A stretch of DNA of 64,000 bases from Parvibacter caecicola (GCF_003725335.1 NZ_QIBY01000006.1:50980-114979); one strand, 5' to 3'. Counted from the first letter of the stretch, positions 54,821 through 64,000 are shown. A program made the numbers and translations. The notes: generated from the letters alone by a model not told the origin.

Positions 54821-55846
54821 GATGAGTTTGTTTTTGAGTTGGCCGCAAGCTCCGTCTATGTCTGCGCCTTTGGAATGGCGGATGGTGGTTTCTATTCCTA
54901 CTTTGTTTAATTCGTTGGACCAGTGATTGACGGTTTCCGGCGCAGGTGGTTTGAAAGGGGAGCCATCAACGTTGTTTACGGACAAGAGGTTAATGTGACA
55001 GAGTAAATCGCTTGCATAGGCCTTAAGGGCTGCAAGATGGAGATTGCTATCGTTGATGCCCTTAATGAGAAGGTATTCGAAAGTGATGCGGCGATTTGTG
55101 TGATCGATGTATGCCTGCAGGGATTGTTTCAATTTATCGAGAGGCTGGCTCTTCACGCGTGGCATCAGTGAATCGCGATCTGATTGAATTGCGCTGTGTA
55201 GGGAAATTGCCAAAGTGAATTGGAATGGTTCTTTGGCGAATTTCTCAATTCCTTCCAAGATGCCGCATGTAGACACTGTGATGTGGCGCGCACCGATGTT
55301 GAAGGACTGAGAATTGTTTATCTCTTTCAGCGCCATGAGCAAGTTCTCGTAATTGAGGAATGGTTCGCCCTGGCCCATCACTACCACATTGGAAACCGGC
55401 TGTTGGAAATCTCTCTCGACAACCGTAATTTGGTTAGTGATTTCATCGGCGTTAAGATTGCGAGTGAAGCCTTCCTTACCGGTGGCGCAAAACTGGCAGG
55501 CCATCGGGCAACCAACTTGAGAGGATACACATACCGTAAGCCGTTGATCGTTACGGGAGGGGATGCCGACAGTTTCAATAAGTGCGCCATCGGAAAGTTG
55601 TAGTACGTATTTCCGTGTGCCGTCTTGAGAAACCTGGCGATTGATCACGGTAACTGCGGGCAAAGGATAACGGGATTCAAGATGATCTCGAAACGCCTTG
55701 GGTAAGTTGGTCATTTCTTCGTAACTGAGTGCATGGTGTTTATGCAGCCATTCGTACAGTTGTTTGGCGCGAAATCTAGATTGACCCGCCTCGGCGGTTA
55801 TAGCCGCCAGCTGGTCGAGTGAATATGTTCTGATGAGGTTTTCCAT
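54818..55846 (-). CDS. rlmN: 23S rRNA A2503 / tRNA A37 methyltransferase RlmN
   Basis: A 342-residue radical SAM methyltransferase. The cluster motif CPMACQFCATGKEGFTRNL near residue 105, GMGEP-like VVMGQGEPFLNY and the second catalytic Cys in RHSKGADIDGACGQL near the C-terminus are present. ATG 55846 is chosen because the family starts there and a TATAAT lies 6 bp upstream with no ribosome binding site, suggesting a leaderless mRNA. The stop codon lies inside a palindromic repeat. Divergent from ddl. Confidence 0.93.
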   Translation of the reverse strand: MENLIRTYSLDQLAAITAEAGQSRFRAKQLYEWLHKHHALSYEEMTNLPKAFRDHLESRYPLPAVTVINRQVSQDGTRKYVLQLSDGALIETVGIPSRNDQRLTVCVSSQVGCPMACQFCATGKEGFTRNLNADEITNQITVVERDFQQPVSNVVVMGQGEPFLNYENLLMALKEINNSQSFNIGARHITVSTCGILEGIEKFAKEPFQFTLAISLHSAIQSDRDSLMPRVKSQPLDKLKQSLQAYIDHTNRRITFEYLLIKGINDSNLHLAALKAYASDLLCHINLLSVNNVDGSPFKPPAPETVNHWSNELNKVGIETTIRHSKGADIDGACGQLKNKLI

Positions 55847-55852
55847 GAGGGC

Positions 55853-55858
55853 ATTATA
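55853..55858 (-). promoter_or_regulatory. -10 element for a leaderless rlmN start
   Basis: Perfect TATAAT on the minus strand, followed by 6 bp and then ATG 55846. No Shine-Dalgarno sequence fits; the -35 is unclear. Confidence 0.5.
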
Positions 55859-55951
55859 GTAATCTTGAAACAGGTACAGTGACTGCAAAAAGCTTCCAAG
55901 GGTATTTGGTATACTTGCAGCCCATTGTGATGGCGAATGAAAGGTGAAACC

Positions 55952-56890
55952 GTGATTAACCCTGCTGATTGCAAAGTTGCACTTCTGTGTGGAGGTAACA
56001 GCAACGAGCGCGAAATTTCCCTTGCATCGGGGGCAGGCGCCCTTCAAGCGTTGGAAGAAGCAGGTTTCAAGGTAATGCGGATTGATCCTTCCGAGAAATC
56101 AGAATTGAAAATCCTTTTGGAAGAGCCCTTCGATGTAGCTTTTCTTTGCATGCACGGCAAAGGCGGCGAAGACGGAACGCTGCAGGGCATGCTGGAAATT
56201 CTAGGAATACCGTACACATGTTCTCATTCTTTGGCCAGTGGTATTGCTATGGACAAAGGCCTGTCCAAAATGTTCTATCACAAAGCAGGCGTGCCCACTC
56301 CTTGCTCTGTAACCGTGAACAAAGGCGAGGATGTAAACGTTGAGCAGTTGGTGAAGGAAGTGGGGCCGCGTTCGGTGGTGAAGCCGGCCACTGAGGGAAG
56401 CGCCCTGGGCATTTACATGACCGATACGCCGGAATCGGTACAGGAGGCGCTGGCCAAGGTTCACGAAATCGACGACCAAGCACTGGTGGAAACGTTCATT
56501 GAGGGTACCGAACTGACGGTGGCGGTGGTGGGCAATGAGAATCCACAGGCACTTCCGATAATTGAGATTGTGCCCCGCGGGGAATTCTACGATTTTGATT
56601 CCAAATATGCTCCCGGTGGATCGCAGCACATCATTCCGGCGCGCATCTCGGATGATTACACGGCTCTGGTGCAGGATTTGGCGGTAAAGGCCCATAAAGC
56701 GCTGGGATGTTCGGGGGTTTCCCGTACCGATGTCATTTTGGATACCGTCAACGGGCAGGCCTGGGTGTTGGAAACCAACACTATTCCCGGTATGACCGCC
56801 ACTTCGCTATTGCCGGATGCAGCGCGTGCAGCGGGAATTTCGTTCCCCGAGCTGTGCACCCAGTTGATCGAGTATGCGCTGGAGGCTTAA
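55952..56890 (+). CDS. ddl: D-alanine-D-alanine ligase
   Basis: A 312-residue Ddl, an ATP-grasp ligase making D-Ala-D-Ala for peptidoglycan. VALLCGGNSNEREISLASG near the start, MHGKGGEDGTLQGMLE, the KPATEGSALGI loop and VLETNTIPGMTATSLLP at the end fit the family. GTG 55952 has AAAGGTGA upstream; ATG 55937 is in frame and would add five residues. The gene changes from AT-leaning to GC-rich codons along its length, marking the edge of the origin region. Confidence 0.93.
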   Translation: MINPADCKVALLCGGNSNEREISLASGAGALQALEEAGFKVMRIDPSEKSELKILLEEPFDVAFLCMHGKGGEDGTLQGMLEILGIPYTCSHSLASGIAMDKGLSKMFYHKAGVPTPCSVTVNKGEDVNVEQLVKEVGPRSVVKPATEGSALGIYMTDTPESVQEALAKVHEIDDQALVETFIEGTELTVAVVGNENPQALPIIEIVPRGEFYDFDSKYAPGGSQHIIPARISDDYTALVQDLAVKAHKALGCSGVSRTDVILDTVNGQAWVLETNTIPGMTATSLLPDAARAAGISFPELCTQLIEYALEA

Positions 56891-56897
56891 GAAGGCC

Positions 56898-57611
56898 CTA
56901 CTGGGCGCCGCAGGAAACGAAGCCCCAGATAATCAGTGCCACCAGCCCCAGTAAGACGGCCCAGCTGATAATGTAGCAGCCGATGTTGCCCTTGCGCCCC
57001 TGTTCAACCACGCCGTCCATCAAGGAGCGGCGTTTTTTCAGGAACACGGTGCCCTTGTCCAGGGTGGGGTAGGGGATGTTCTTCTCCGGCAGCCAGGCGC
57101 CCTGCGCATCAATCACTTGTTGCACGCCGTCTGGGGTAAGGGTGATGTTTGGGTGCACCCCTTCGCCAATCTTCTTCGCCACGGCATCGGCGAATTTTTG
57201 GAAGGCCTCGCCTTCAACTGCGGGATAAGCGATAACCGCCATCTCTCCCCAGTAATGGCCCGGTTCCGGGTTTTCGGTGAACGCCACAAACGACAGAATA
57301 GCGGTGAGAGTGAGCCCCTTCGCCTTCAAAAGGCTTAGCTTGCGCGAGAATTCGCCATCAAAGAAGCCGATGCGGGCGTTAAAGCGATTCACCAGCCAAC
57401 CGCGGTGCTGCCCGTCCACCAGCTCTAGTTGAATTTGATACTGGTCACCGATGATGTTGTCGGCCCCAAGCAAAGCCCCTGCATCCTTCTTGGAAACGGT
57501 TTCGAATCTTTGATAAGTTCCAAAATACTCTTGCACGAGGGCCTTCTTTCCACTGGTAAAATTACCCGACGGCACACCCCCGAATAGAGGGGCATTTCCC
57601 ATAACATTCAT
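56898..57611 (-). CDS. Hypothetical protein with C-terminal membrane anchor
   Basis: A 237-residue protein that I do not recognise. The first 190 residues look like a soluble mixed alpha/beta domain (YQIQLELVDGQHRGWLVN, GHYWGEMAVIAYPAVEGEAF). The last 30 contain one hydrophobic helix (WAVLLGLVALIIWGFVSC), so it is probably a tail-anchored protein facing the cytoplasm. ATG 57611 is the likely start but has no clear ribosome binding site. It converges with ddl, with only 7 bp between stops, and diverges from the helicase gene. Confidence 0.7.
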   Translation of the reverse strand: MNVMGNAPLFGGVPSGNFTSGKKALVQEYFGTYQRFETVSKKDAGALLGADNIIGDQYQIQLELVDGQHRGWLVNRFNARIGFFDGEFSRKLSLLKAKGLTLTAILSFVAFTENPEPGHYWGEMAVIAYPAVEGEAFQKFADAVAKKIGEGVHPNITLTPDGVQQVIDAQGAWLPEKNIPYPTLDKGTVFLKKRRSLMDGVVEQGRKGNIGCYIISWAVLLGLVALIIWGFVSCGAQ

Positions 57612-57686
57612 GATAGGGTAGTGGGCCCTTACCAAAGGGAGTTTTTCCCTGAACCCAACGGGCTTTTCGATATAAGAGGACGATTC

Positions 57687-60668
57687 ATGAACCAATTGCG
57701 CGAATACATGTGCGACGGAACTCCCCAACGCATCGCCGAGCGCTATGCGCGGCTGCCCCAGTTGGCGCGCGAAATGGATTTTGGCCCGTTTGACGGCAAC
57801 GTGGTGGTTTTGGACACTGAAACTACCGGCGTGTCTTTCAAAAACGACGAGTTGACCCAAGTCGCCGCCGCCCGAATGGAGAAGGGCGAAGTGGTGGATT
57901 GGTTCGTGACTTTCGTGAACCCCGGGAAGCCAATTCCGGAAGAAGTGGTGCACCTTACCCACATCCACGATGAGGATGTGGCCGATGCCCCTACCCCCCA
58001 GGAAGCGCTGGCGGCGCTGGTGGAGTTTGTAGGGGACGCCACCGTGGTGGCCCACAACGCCAATTTTGATCGCACCTTCACCACCCGTCACCCGGAAGGG
58101 TATCCGCTGTTGGAGAACCTGTGGGTGGATTCCCTCGATTTGGCCCGCATCTCGCTGCCCCAAATGAAATCCCATCGCCTCGTCGACCTGGTAAAGGCGT
58201 TCGGCGCCCCGGTTTCCACCCACCGCGCCGATGACGACGTGGCCGCCACCTGCGCCCTGTTCCGCATTCTTTTGGCCGCAGTTTCCCAGATGCCCCCCAT
58301 GCTGGTGGTGAAGATTGCGTCGCTCTGCCCGGTGGAGGAATGGCAGACGGGGGCGGTGTTCCAATATTTCGCCAGCTGTGGCGAACGGACGCCCTTCTCG
58401 TTGCGGCAACTGCGCAAAGACGCCCTGAAAGGGGTTGACCTTACCCCGAAGCGCAACATCAAATCCATTATGGAAGAGGGGCCGGTGGAGCTGCAATTTC
58501 CCACCGAGGAAGAAATTGCCGCCGCCTTCGCCCCGAACGGCTTGTTATCGCGCATTTACCCCGAATTCGAGCCGCGCTCCGAGCAGCAGCAGATGGCCCA
58601 GGCGGTGCGGTCGGCCTTTGACCAGGGCACGAATTTGGTAGTAGAAGCGGGCACGGGCGTGGGGAAATCCATGGCCTATCTGCTGTCCGCCGCAGCGGTG
58701 GCCCGCGACAACAACATCACAGTGGGGGTGGCCACGAAAACCAACGCGCTGCTGGACCAACTGGTGTACAAAGAGCTGCCGGCGCTGACGGCGGCCATGA
58801 AGGCGGTCAATCCGGAAGCGCCGGAAGTGACCTTCGCCCCGCTGAAGGGTTTTTCCCATTACGTGTGCCTGTGGAAGCTGGAGCAGTTGGTAAGCGATAG
58901 AGCCCGTTTGGTGAACGTGCACAATCGCGAGGTGTCCCAGGCCCCCTCGATGGCGGCGCTGCTGTCTTTCGCCGAGCAGAGCGATTTCGATGACATGGAC
59001 ACCTTGAAGATCGACTTCCAGACCACGCCCCGTTACAGCTTCACCACCGCCAGCCACGATTGTCTGCGCCACAAGTGCCCCTACTTCAACGGCAAGTGCT
59101 TTGTGTTCGGCGCGCGGGCGCGGGCCGCGGCATCGCATGTGGTGGTTACCAACCATAGCCTGTTCTTCTGCGATTTGTCCCACGACCACGCGCTGCTACC
59201 CCCTTCCGCCTATTGGGTGGTGGACGAGGCTCACGGCGCCGAAGCGGAGGCCCGCCGTGCCCTCTCCAGCGATTTGGAAGTGGGCCCCTTGCGCCGCATC
59301 GCCCGCCATTTGGCGTCAACGGAGCGCCGTCGCAGCCTGTTCGACCGCATTGTGAAAGCGGCCATCCCGGCGGGGAAGGAAGAGGCGTCGTCGCTGTTGT
59401 ACGGTTTGTTGGAGAAGGCGCGGGAAGCCAGCCAACTTTACAGCCAGGCAGTGGACGGATACGCCAAATCGCTGCGGGGGCTACTGTTCTTCGACGAAAG
59501 CCGCCGTTCCAAATCCTATGAGACGGTGGAAATTTGGCTCAACGATGACATTTTGGGCTCTTACACCTTCAAAGACGTGAAGGAAAAGGGGCTGGCGTTG
59601 AACGAAGCCGTGGAGCGCCTCATCATGCGCAGCCAAGATGTGGTTGCATATCTGGATGAGCTGGACGGTTGCGAAGGGGTGCAGCGGGAGCTGGCTTCGG
59701 TGGTACTGGACCTGAAGTGCGTGGTGAGCACCTGCGAGATTCTGTTCAAAACCATGAGCGACCGCTACGTGTACTCGGCGTTCCTCAACCGCAAAGAGGA
59801 CAAGGGCACCGACAAGCTGGAGGCGCAGCTGTTCAACGTGGGCGGTTACCTGGACGAGGCCCTTTACCCCGAACTGCATTCGGTGGTGTACACCTCCGCC
59901 ACCCTCACCGTGGACGGCACTTTCCAATCGTTCTGCGATGCCATGGGGCTGAACACCTCGCCGTCGTCGGCCTGCCAAACACTGGAGCTGCCCTCCAGCT
60001 ACGACTTCGATCACCGCATGACCATTTACGTGGTGAAGGATCTGCCGGAACCCAGCGCGCCGGCGTATTTGGACCAGCTGGCCACGTTTTTGGCCCAGGC
60101 GCACCTGGCCCAGGGCGGCGCGATGCTGACGCTGTTCACCAATCGCCGCGAGATGGAGCGCTGCTTTGAAACGGTGGCTCCGGCCCTGAAAGAGGAGGAC
60201 CTGCGGGTGGTGTGCCAGAAGTGGGGCGTGTCGGTGAAGGGGCTGCGGGACGACTTCGTGGCCGACGAGCACCTGTCGTTGTTCGCGCTGAAAAGTTTCT
60301 GGGAAGGATTCGATGCACCTGGCGCCACTCTGAAGGGCGTGGTGATTCCGAAGCTGCCCTTCTCCAAGCCGAGCGATCCGCTTTCCTGCGAACGGGCCAA
60401 CCGCGACGACAACGCCTGGAAGCGCTACGTGCTGCCGGCGGCAGTGACCGAGGTGAAGCAGGCAGCGGGCCGGCTGATTCGCCGCGCCTCCGACGAAGGG
60501 GTTGTGATTTTGGTGGACAGCCGGGTGGCTTCTAAATGGTACGGAAAAGTGTTCCAGCGTTCGATGCCCAGCCGCAACATAAAGGTAATGACCAGGGCGG
60601 AAATTCTGGAAGAGCTGGCCGCTGCGGCCCAGGCGCGCCGTGAAGGGCCCGGCGATGGGGCTGCGTAG
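57687..60668 (+). CDS. dinG: DinG-type helicase fused to a DnaQ-like exonuclease
   Basis: A 993-residue protein. Residues 35-205 are a DEDD exonuclease (VVVLDTETTG at 40-49, HNANFDRTF, HRADDDVAAT). The rest is an XPD/DinG-like helicase with Walker A EAGTGVGKS near 320-328, DEAH box VVDEAHG near 511 and helicase motif VI region VKQAAGRLIRR. Cysteines near residue 393, in CLRHKC near 458-463 and near 471 could hold the 4Fe-4S cluster of this family. This exonuclease-helicase layout resembles Gram-positive DinG. AAGAGGA precedes ATG 57687. Confidence 0.88.
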   Translation: MNQLREYMCDGTPQRIAERYARLPQLAREMDFGPFDGNVVVLDTETTGVSFKNDELTQVAAARMEKGEVVDWFVTFVNPGKPIPEEVVHLTHIHDEDVADAPTPQEALAALVEFVGDATVVAHNANFDRTFTTRHPEGYPLLENLWVDSLDLARISLPQMKSHRLVDLVKAFGAPVSTHRADDDVAATCALFRILLAAVSQMPPMLVVKIASLCPVEEWQTGAVFQYFASCGERTPFSLRQLRKDALKGVDLTPKRNIKSIMEEGPVELQFPTEEEIAAAFAPNGLLSRIYPEFEPRSEQQQMAQAVRSAFDQGTNLVVEAGTGVGKSMAYLLSAAAVARDNNITVGVATKTNALLDQLVYKELPALTAAMKAVNPEAPEVTFAPLKGFSHYVCLWKLEQLVSDRARLVNVHNREVSQAPSMAALLSFAEQSDFDDMDTLKIDFQTTPRYSFTTASHDCLRHKCPYFNGKCFVFGARARAAASHVVVTNHSLFFCDLSHDHALLPPSAYWVVDEAHGAEAEARRALSSDLEVGPLRRIARHLASTERRRSLFDRIVKAAIPAGKEEASSLLYGLLEKAREASQLYSQAVDGYAKSLRGLLFFDESRRSKSYETVEIWLNDDILGSYTFKDVKEKGLALNEAVERLIMRSQDVVAYLDELDGCEGVQRELASVVLDLKCVVSTCEILFKTMSDRYVYSAFLNRKEDKGTDKLEAQLFNVGGYLDEALYPELHSVVYTSATLTVDGTFQSFCDAMGLNTSPSSACQTLELPSSYDFDHRMTIYVVKDLPEPSAPAYLDQLATFLAQAHLAQGGAMLTLFTNRREMERCFETVAPALKEEDLRVVCQKWGVSVKGLRDDFVADEHLSLFALKSFWEGFDAPGATLKGVVIPKLPFSKPSDPLSCERANRDDNAWKRYVLPAAVTEVKQAAGRLIRRASDEGVVILVDSRVASKWYGKVFQRSMPSRNIKVMTRAEILEELAAAAQARREGPGDGAA

Positions 60669-61941
60669 GAAAGGGGACAACCCGCGGGGGGCTCACATTC
60701 GGAAGTCCACCTTTGGCACTTCCAATGAGATTTCCTTTAGCGTGCTGGACGCCGCGTCGAAGCGCAAGGGCTCCGACAAGAAAAAGCAGAAGAGTGCGTG
60801 GCAGTCTTACGACCAAGGGGCGGGCCCTTCGTCGCCTGTGGCTCCGCCGCCGGGAGAGATTTCGCTTTTCACCTTGGGAAACGACAACAGGCCCCCCTCC
60901 ACTCCTCGCAAAGAGCAGGGCATCACCTTGTCCACCGGCGAATTCATCAGCACCGATGCGCGGCGCTCGTCCTCGGCGATGCCGCTTTCGGAAGTGGCGG
61001 TGCGCAAGCGCAGCCGTCGCCGCGCCCAGTTAGTGGGGGTGGGGGTGAGCCTCATTCTGGTGCTGGCCGTGGTGGCGGGCCTTACCAGTTTGGCGGCGTC
61101 GCTGGTGAACGCCCAGAACTTGCAGCAACGGCAACTGATGGATTTGGTGGAACAGCTTGAGCAGACGGACACGCTGCTGGTGGCTTTAGACAACGGCGTT
61201 TTGGCTCTCACCGATGGCAGCGATTACGACGCCGATGAGGCAAAGGCGCTTGAGGCGCTGCTGGCCCAAGGGGACGGGGACGTTCTGGCCCAGTTAGATG
61301 CGGTGAAGCAGCGGGCCCAAGAGGTGGAAGAGAAGCTAATGTCCGGCGCCGACCGAGAGGTGGCCAACAATTTGATGGTTTCGGCCCACGCCCGCGCCGC
61401 CATGATAGAAACCGGTTTCGCCATTCTGCAAGAGGCGCTTCCGTTGAGAAAAGCCCAGGAAGAAGCCCATTTGGGGTGGCAGTCGCTGGGGCAGGCGGAG
61501 AATTTTTCCCGTCAGGCCGCCCAGGCCCTTTCACCGTTGAATGCGGACACGGTTGAGGCTTCACGGGACTGCTCCCAGCAGGCGCTGCAGCAACTGGAAC
61601 AGGCGAAAGAGCAGTTTGCCGCCGCCAAAGAGGCCAGCGATGCGGTGGATTTGTCCACCTACGAGCAGTACCTGCAGCTGAAGATAAACGCCTCGTCGGC
61701 CGCAGTGGAAGCGGACAACGCCTACCTGGCCCGCAACAAAGAGCTGATGGACGAGAAGAACACCGCCTCAAACGATTACGAAGCGCAGGCCGCTGACTGT
61801 CTTACCCTGGCGGAGGCCAACCCCGACGGCGCCTATGAGAAGGCCTTTACCGCCGCCACGACGGTTCTGCTGCAAAGCTACCAAGCCGAACGGAGCAATG
61901 TTTCCGTTGCCGACGAGCATCTGCGGGAGTTTCTGGCGTAA
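60655..61941 (+). CDS. Hypothetical single-pass membrane protein with coiled coil
   Basis: A 428-residue protein that I do not recognise. About 120 polar, low-complexity residues come first, with basic RKRSRRRAQ before one hydrophobic helix (about 122-145, VGVSLILVLAVVAGLTSLAA). An Ala/Gln/Glu-rich, mostly helical region of about 280 residues follows, likely coiled coil and outside the membrane. The ATG at 60655 has AAGGG upstream and overlaps the end of dinG by 14 bp, so the two may be co-transcribed. The architecture resembles division or cell-wall scaffolds, but no motif supports a specific role. Confidence 0.7.
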   Translation: MGLRRKGDNPRGAHIRKSTFGTSNEISFSVLDAASKRKGSDKKKQKSAWQSYDQGAGPSSPVAPPPGEISLFTLGNDNRPPSTPRKEQGITLSTGEFISTDARRSSSAMPLSEVAVRKRSRRRAQLVGVGVSLILVLAVVAGLTSLAASLVNAQNLQQRQLMDLVEQLEQTDTLLVALDNGVLALTDGSDYDADEAKALEALLAQGDGDVLAQLDAVKQRAQEVEEKLMSGADREVANNLMVSAHARAAMIETGFAILQEALPLRKAQEEAHLGWQSLGQAENFSRQAAQALSPLNADTVEASRDCSQQALQQLEQAKEQFAAAKEASDAVDLSTYEQYLQLKINASSAAVEADNAYLARNKELMDEKNTASNDYEAQAADCLTLAEANPDGAYEKAFTAATTVLLQSYQAERSNVSVADEHLREFLA

Positions 61942-62079
61942 CGCTGGGCGCCCATAATGGCTCCTTGGCCCCTCGTACTTTGCGTCACCAGGGAAACTTT
62001 TTCAGGTTTATCGGGCAAATGGCGTATACTTGCCAATAATTGTGCCTACTTATTTGTGTTTTCCTGAAAGGCGGCATCG

Positions 62080-64000
62080 ATGGCCGGTCTACAGCAAACA
62101 GTTGAATACCTCTCCAAGACCATTGGCCCGCGCCCCGCGGGCACCGAGGAAGAGCAGAAGGCGGCAACGTTCATCTCCGACCAACTGCGGCAGGTGTCGG
62201 GGCTTCCCACTGAAACCGAAGAGTTCAATTGCAATGCAGATTCCGACATCCCGGCGGCGGTTTGCTCCGCAGTGGCGGTTGTGGCTGCCATTGTGGCCAT
62301 GTTGGTGTCCTTCATGGCCATCCCCTGTTTGATACTCTCTGTGCTGGCTGCCGCGCTTTACGCGGCAGAAATTTTTGATAAGCCCATTATTTCGAAGGTG
62401 CTCTCGCGCGGCATCAGCCAAAACGTGGTGGCCACCTATAAGCCGGCCGCTCCGGCAACCGGCCGCCCGGGGCGCCAGCGCAAGGTGGTGCTGGTGGCAC
62501 ATTACGACACCGGCAAAGTTAACCCGCTGGCCCGCCAGCCCATCCTGGCGGCGCTGCCTATCTTGCAGTGGGTAGGCGTGGGCGGCATCGCCCTCACTGC
62601 GCTGTTGATGGTGATGCGCGTTGCGGGCGTGGGGGGCACTCCCTTCCGCGTGCTGTGCATTGCCGCCGCCGTGTGCGCCGCGCTGCCGCTGCTGGCCACG
62701 GTGCTGAACCGCATTTCCCCCTACACCGAAGGCGCCAACTGCAACGGCGCCGGCGTGGCGGTGCTGCTGGAAGTGGCCGACCGCGTGGCCCACGGCTCCA
62801 CGGCAGTTGCCGAGGGCGACTACACGGTGCACGGCGTCGAGGAAGCCCACGCCTCCGGCTTTGTGCCAGAAGGGGCCGAGCTGGTTTACGACGCGCTTTC
62901 CACTGAGGGCGACAGCGAGCAGAGCGCCCGCGCCCGTCTGCTTTCCGCTAAGGCGGCCGTGGCTGCCATGAGCGGCAAGCCGGTGAGCGACGCCGTTCAC
63001 ATTGATTTGGCGGAAAACCTGGTGAAGGTGCAAGAGCCTCCCATCGCCGCTCCCACCGAGGAAGGAATGCAAAAGGCCCGTTCCAAGACGCGCGAAGCCT
63101 TCGCTCCCCTTTCCGAAGAGGAAATGGCCCAGCGCGAGGCCGAGGCGCAGGGCGAGGCCCAGACGCAACCGGCCGAGGAAGCGGTAGAGCTGCAGGCGCA
63201 GCCGGTGGAGGAAAAGGAAGACGACGTTCCCGCATGGTTCAAGTCGGCTCAAAAGAAGGCCAAGAAGCCGGTGAACGAGAGCGCCCCCATCTATCGCTCC
63301 CGTTATGCCCAGGCCATGGAAGCCGCCCAGCGGGCTCGCGAGGAAGAAGAGCGCGCCGCTGCTGAAGAAGCGGCCCGTTTGGAGGCGGAACGGCAAGAGG
63401 CCGAGGCCCAGCGCCAAGCCGCCGAAGCGGAGCGCCAGGCCGCGGAAGCCGCTGCCCGTGCTGCCGAGCTGCAGGCCCAGATGGCTTCGGTGCCGGTGCT
63501 TTCCCAGCAGCCGATGGTGCCGGAAGAGGCGCCCCAGCAGCCGGCTGGCGAGGAAGTGCCGCTGGAAGGTGCCACCCGCCGTTTCGTGCCGGTGCCCCCC
63601 GCCCCGGCGGCCGAGGGCCACGCCACCCAGCAGTCGGCGGCCCCCTATGTGCCCGCCATCGCCACCTCCGCTGCCTCCGCCCCCGCGGCCGTGGCAGCGG
63701 AAAGCGTGCCGGTGCCCCGCACCCGCCGCGAGAGCTTCTTGGATTCGCTGCCTTCGCTGAGCATGCCCATGAAGCCGGTGGACGCGGATGCCGCTCCCAC
63801 TCCGCGCCGCCGCAGCGCCGACGTTCCCATGGTGGAGGAGCTCTCCTCTGAAGGGGCAGTGCAGAACCAGAACTTCCAGCCGGCCCCCTTGGCCGAGCCG
63901 CGCCAGAACAGCCATGACCGGGCCAACCGCCTGCGCATGACGGTGCCCTCCCTGTCGGGCAGCATCACCCGCGGAGCGGGGGCGGTAGCTTGGGGGGCTG
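62080..64000 (+). CDS. M28-like membrane peptidase with long Ala/Glu-rich tail (3' end outside window)
   Basis: 640 codons are visible and no stop is reached. The start has M28 traits: TIGPRPAGTEEEQKAATFI near residue 15 and the zinc motif LVAHYDTGK near 141. EGANCNGAGVAVLLEV near 217 corresponds to the family's GANDNxSGV with Asp changed to Cys, and VEEAHASGF matches the EExGLxGS site. Hydrophobic segments near residues 55-95, 165-190 and 200-220 place it in the membrane. From about 330 on it is a long cytoplasmic-looking tail rich in Ala, Glu, Gln and Pro, with a heptad-like run near 425-470. GAAAGG precedes ATG 62080. Confidence 0.72.
   Translation, partial: MAGLQQTVEYLSKTIGPRPAGTEEEQKAATFISDQLRQVSGLPTETEEFNCNADSDIPAAVCSAVAVVAAIVAMLVSFMAIPCLILSVLAAALYAAEIFDKPIISKVLSRGISQNVVATYKPAAPATGRPGRQRKVVLVAHYDTGKVNPLARQPILAALPILQWVGVGGIALTALLMVMRVAGVGGTPFRVLCIAAAVCAALPLLATVLNRISPYTEGANCNGAGVAVLLEVADRVAHGSTAVAEGDYTVHGVEEAHASGFVPEGAELVYDALSTEGDSEQSARARLLSAKAAVAAMSGKPVSDAVHIDLAENLVKVQEPPIAAPTEEGMQKARSKTREAFAPLSEEEMAQREAEAQGEAQTQPAEEAVELQAQPVEEKEDDVPAWFKSAQKKAKKPVNESAPIYRSRYAQAMEAAQRAREEEERAAAEEAARLEAERQEAEAQRQAAEAERQAAEAAARAAELQAQMASVPVLSQQPMVPEEAPQQPAGEEVPLEGATRRFVPVPPAPAAEGHATQQSAAPYVPAIATSAASAPAAVAAESVPVPRTRRESFLDSLPSLSMPMKPVDADAAPTPRRRSADVPMVEELSSEGAVQNQNFQPAPLAEPRQNSHDRANRLRMTVPSLSGSITRGAGAVAWGA

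Noticed and set aside
62089..63915. 608-codon antisense frame opposite the M28-like gene
   Set aside because: Low-complexity Gly/Leu/Arg/His composition mirrors the Ala/Glu-rich plus-strand protein; the plus strand has the ribosome binding site and recognisable motifs.

Overview
The window looks like about 64 kb around the replication origin of a GC-rich Gram-positive bacterium, most likely a Coriobacteriia member (Actinomycetota, Eggerthellaceae-like). This placement is inferred from the gene set: an indolepyruvate oxidoreductase pair, Ala/Pro-rich linkers in SSB and DnaA, an LPxTG surface protein, and what look like leaderless starts. No rRNA gene is present, so the genus cannot be named.

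Layout. Positions 1-8,200 hold a partial SEC-C protein, a DJ-1/PfpI protein, tRNA-Phe beside a tandem duplication carrying a fragment of its 3' end, purE, iorAB, an A24 prepilin peptidase and a HemW-like radical SAM protein. Positions 8,183-18,100 hold purA-purD, an Mre11/Rad50-like pair (YhaO/YhaN type), dnaB, and the rpsF-ssb-rpsR-rplI operon. Positions 18,593-25,000 hold two AstE-like proteins, an acidic hypothetical protein, an ATP-grasp/alpha-E/transglutaminase operon and two tRNA-Ser genes. Positions 25,100-37,300 hold an ABC ATPase, a parvulin lipoprotein, a large LPxTG protein without a signal peptide, typA, a CPBP protease/J-domain pair, a TraX-like protein, tRNA-Ile and tRNA-Ala, and a DUF151 nuclease. 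Positions 37,295-48,100 hold gyrA, gyrB, recF and dnaN on the minus strand, an AT-rich DnaA-box region (candidate oriC, 44,643-45,368), then an ATPase/winged-helix gene and dnaA on the plus strand. Positions 48,468-54,320 hold rpmH-rnpA-yidD-yidC-jag-rsmG and parA-parB with four perfect parS sites. Positions 54,818-64,000 hold rlmN, ddl, two unknown membrane proteins, a dinG-type helicase/exonuclease and a truncated M28-like membrane peptidase.

Genes left of about 44.6 kb are mostly on the minus strand and those to the right mostly on the plus strand, as expected if forks leave oriC in both directions. The order is unusual: dnaN-recF-gyrB-gyrA lie across the origin from dnaA instead of downstream of it.

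The strongest signal not explained by genes is a dense set of short palindromic intergenic repeats in several families. Their stems change on both arms together. Some are combined into larger composite elements, one of which flanks parAB on both sides. One parS site is also the stem of the apparent parAB terminator.
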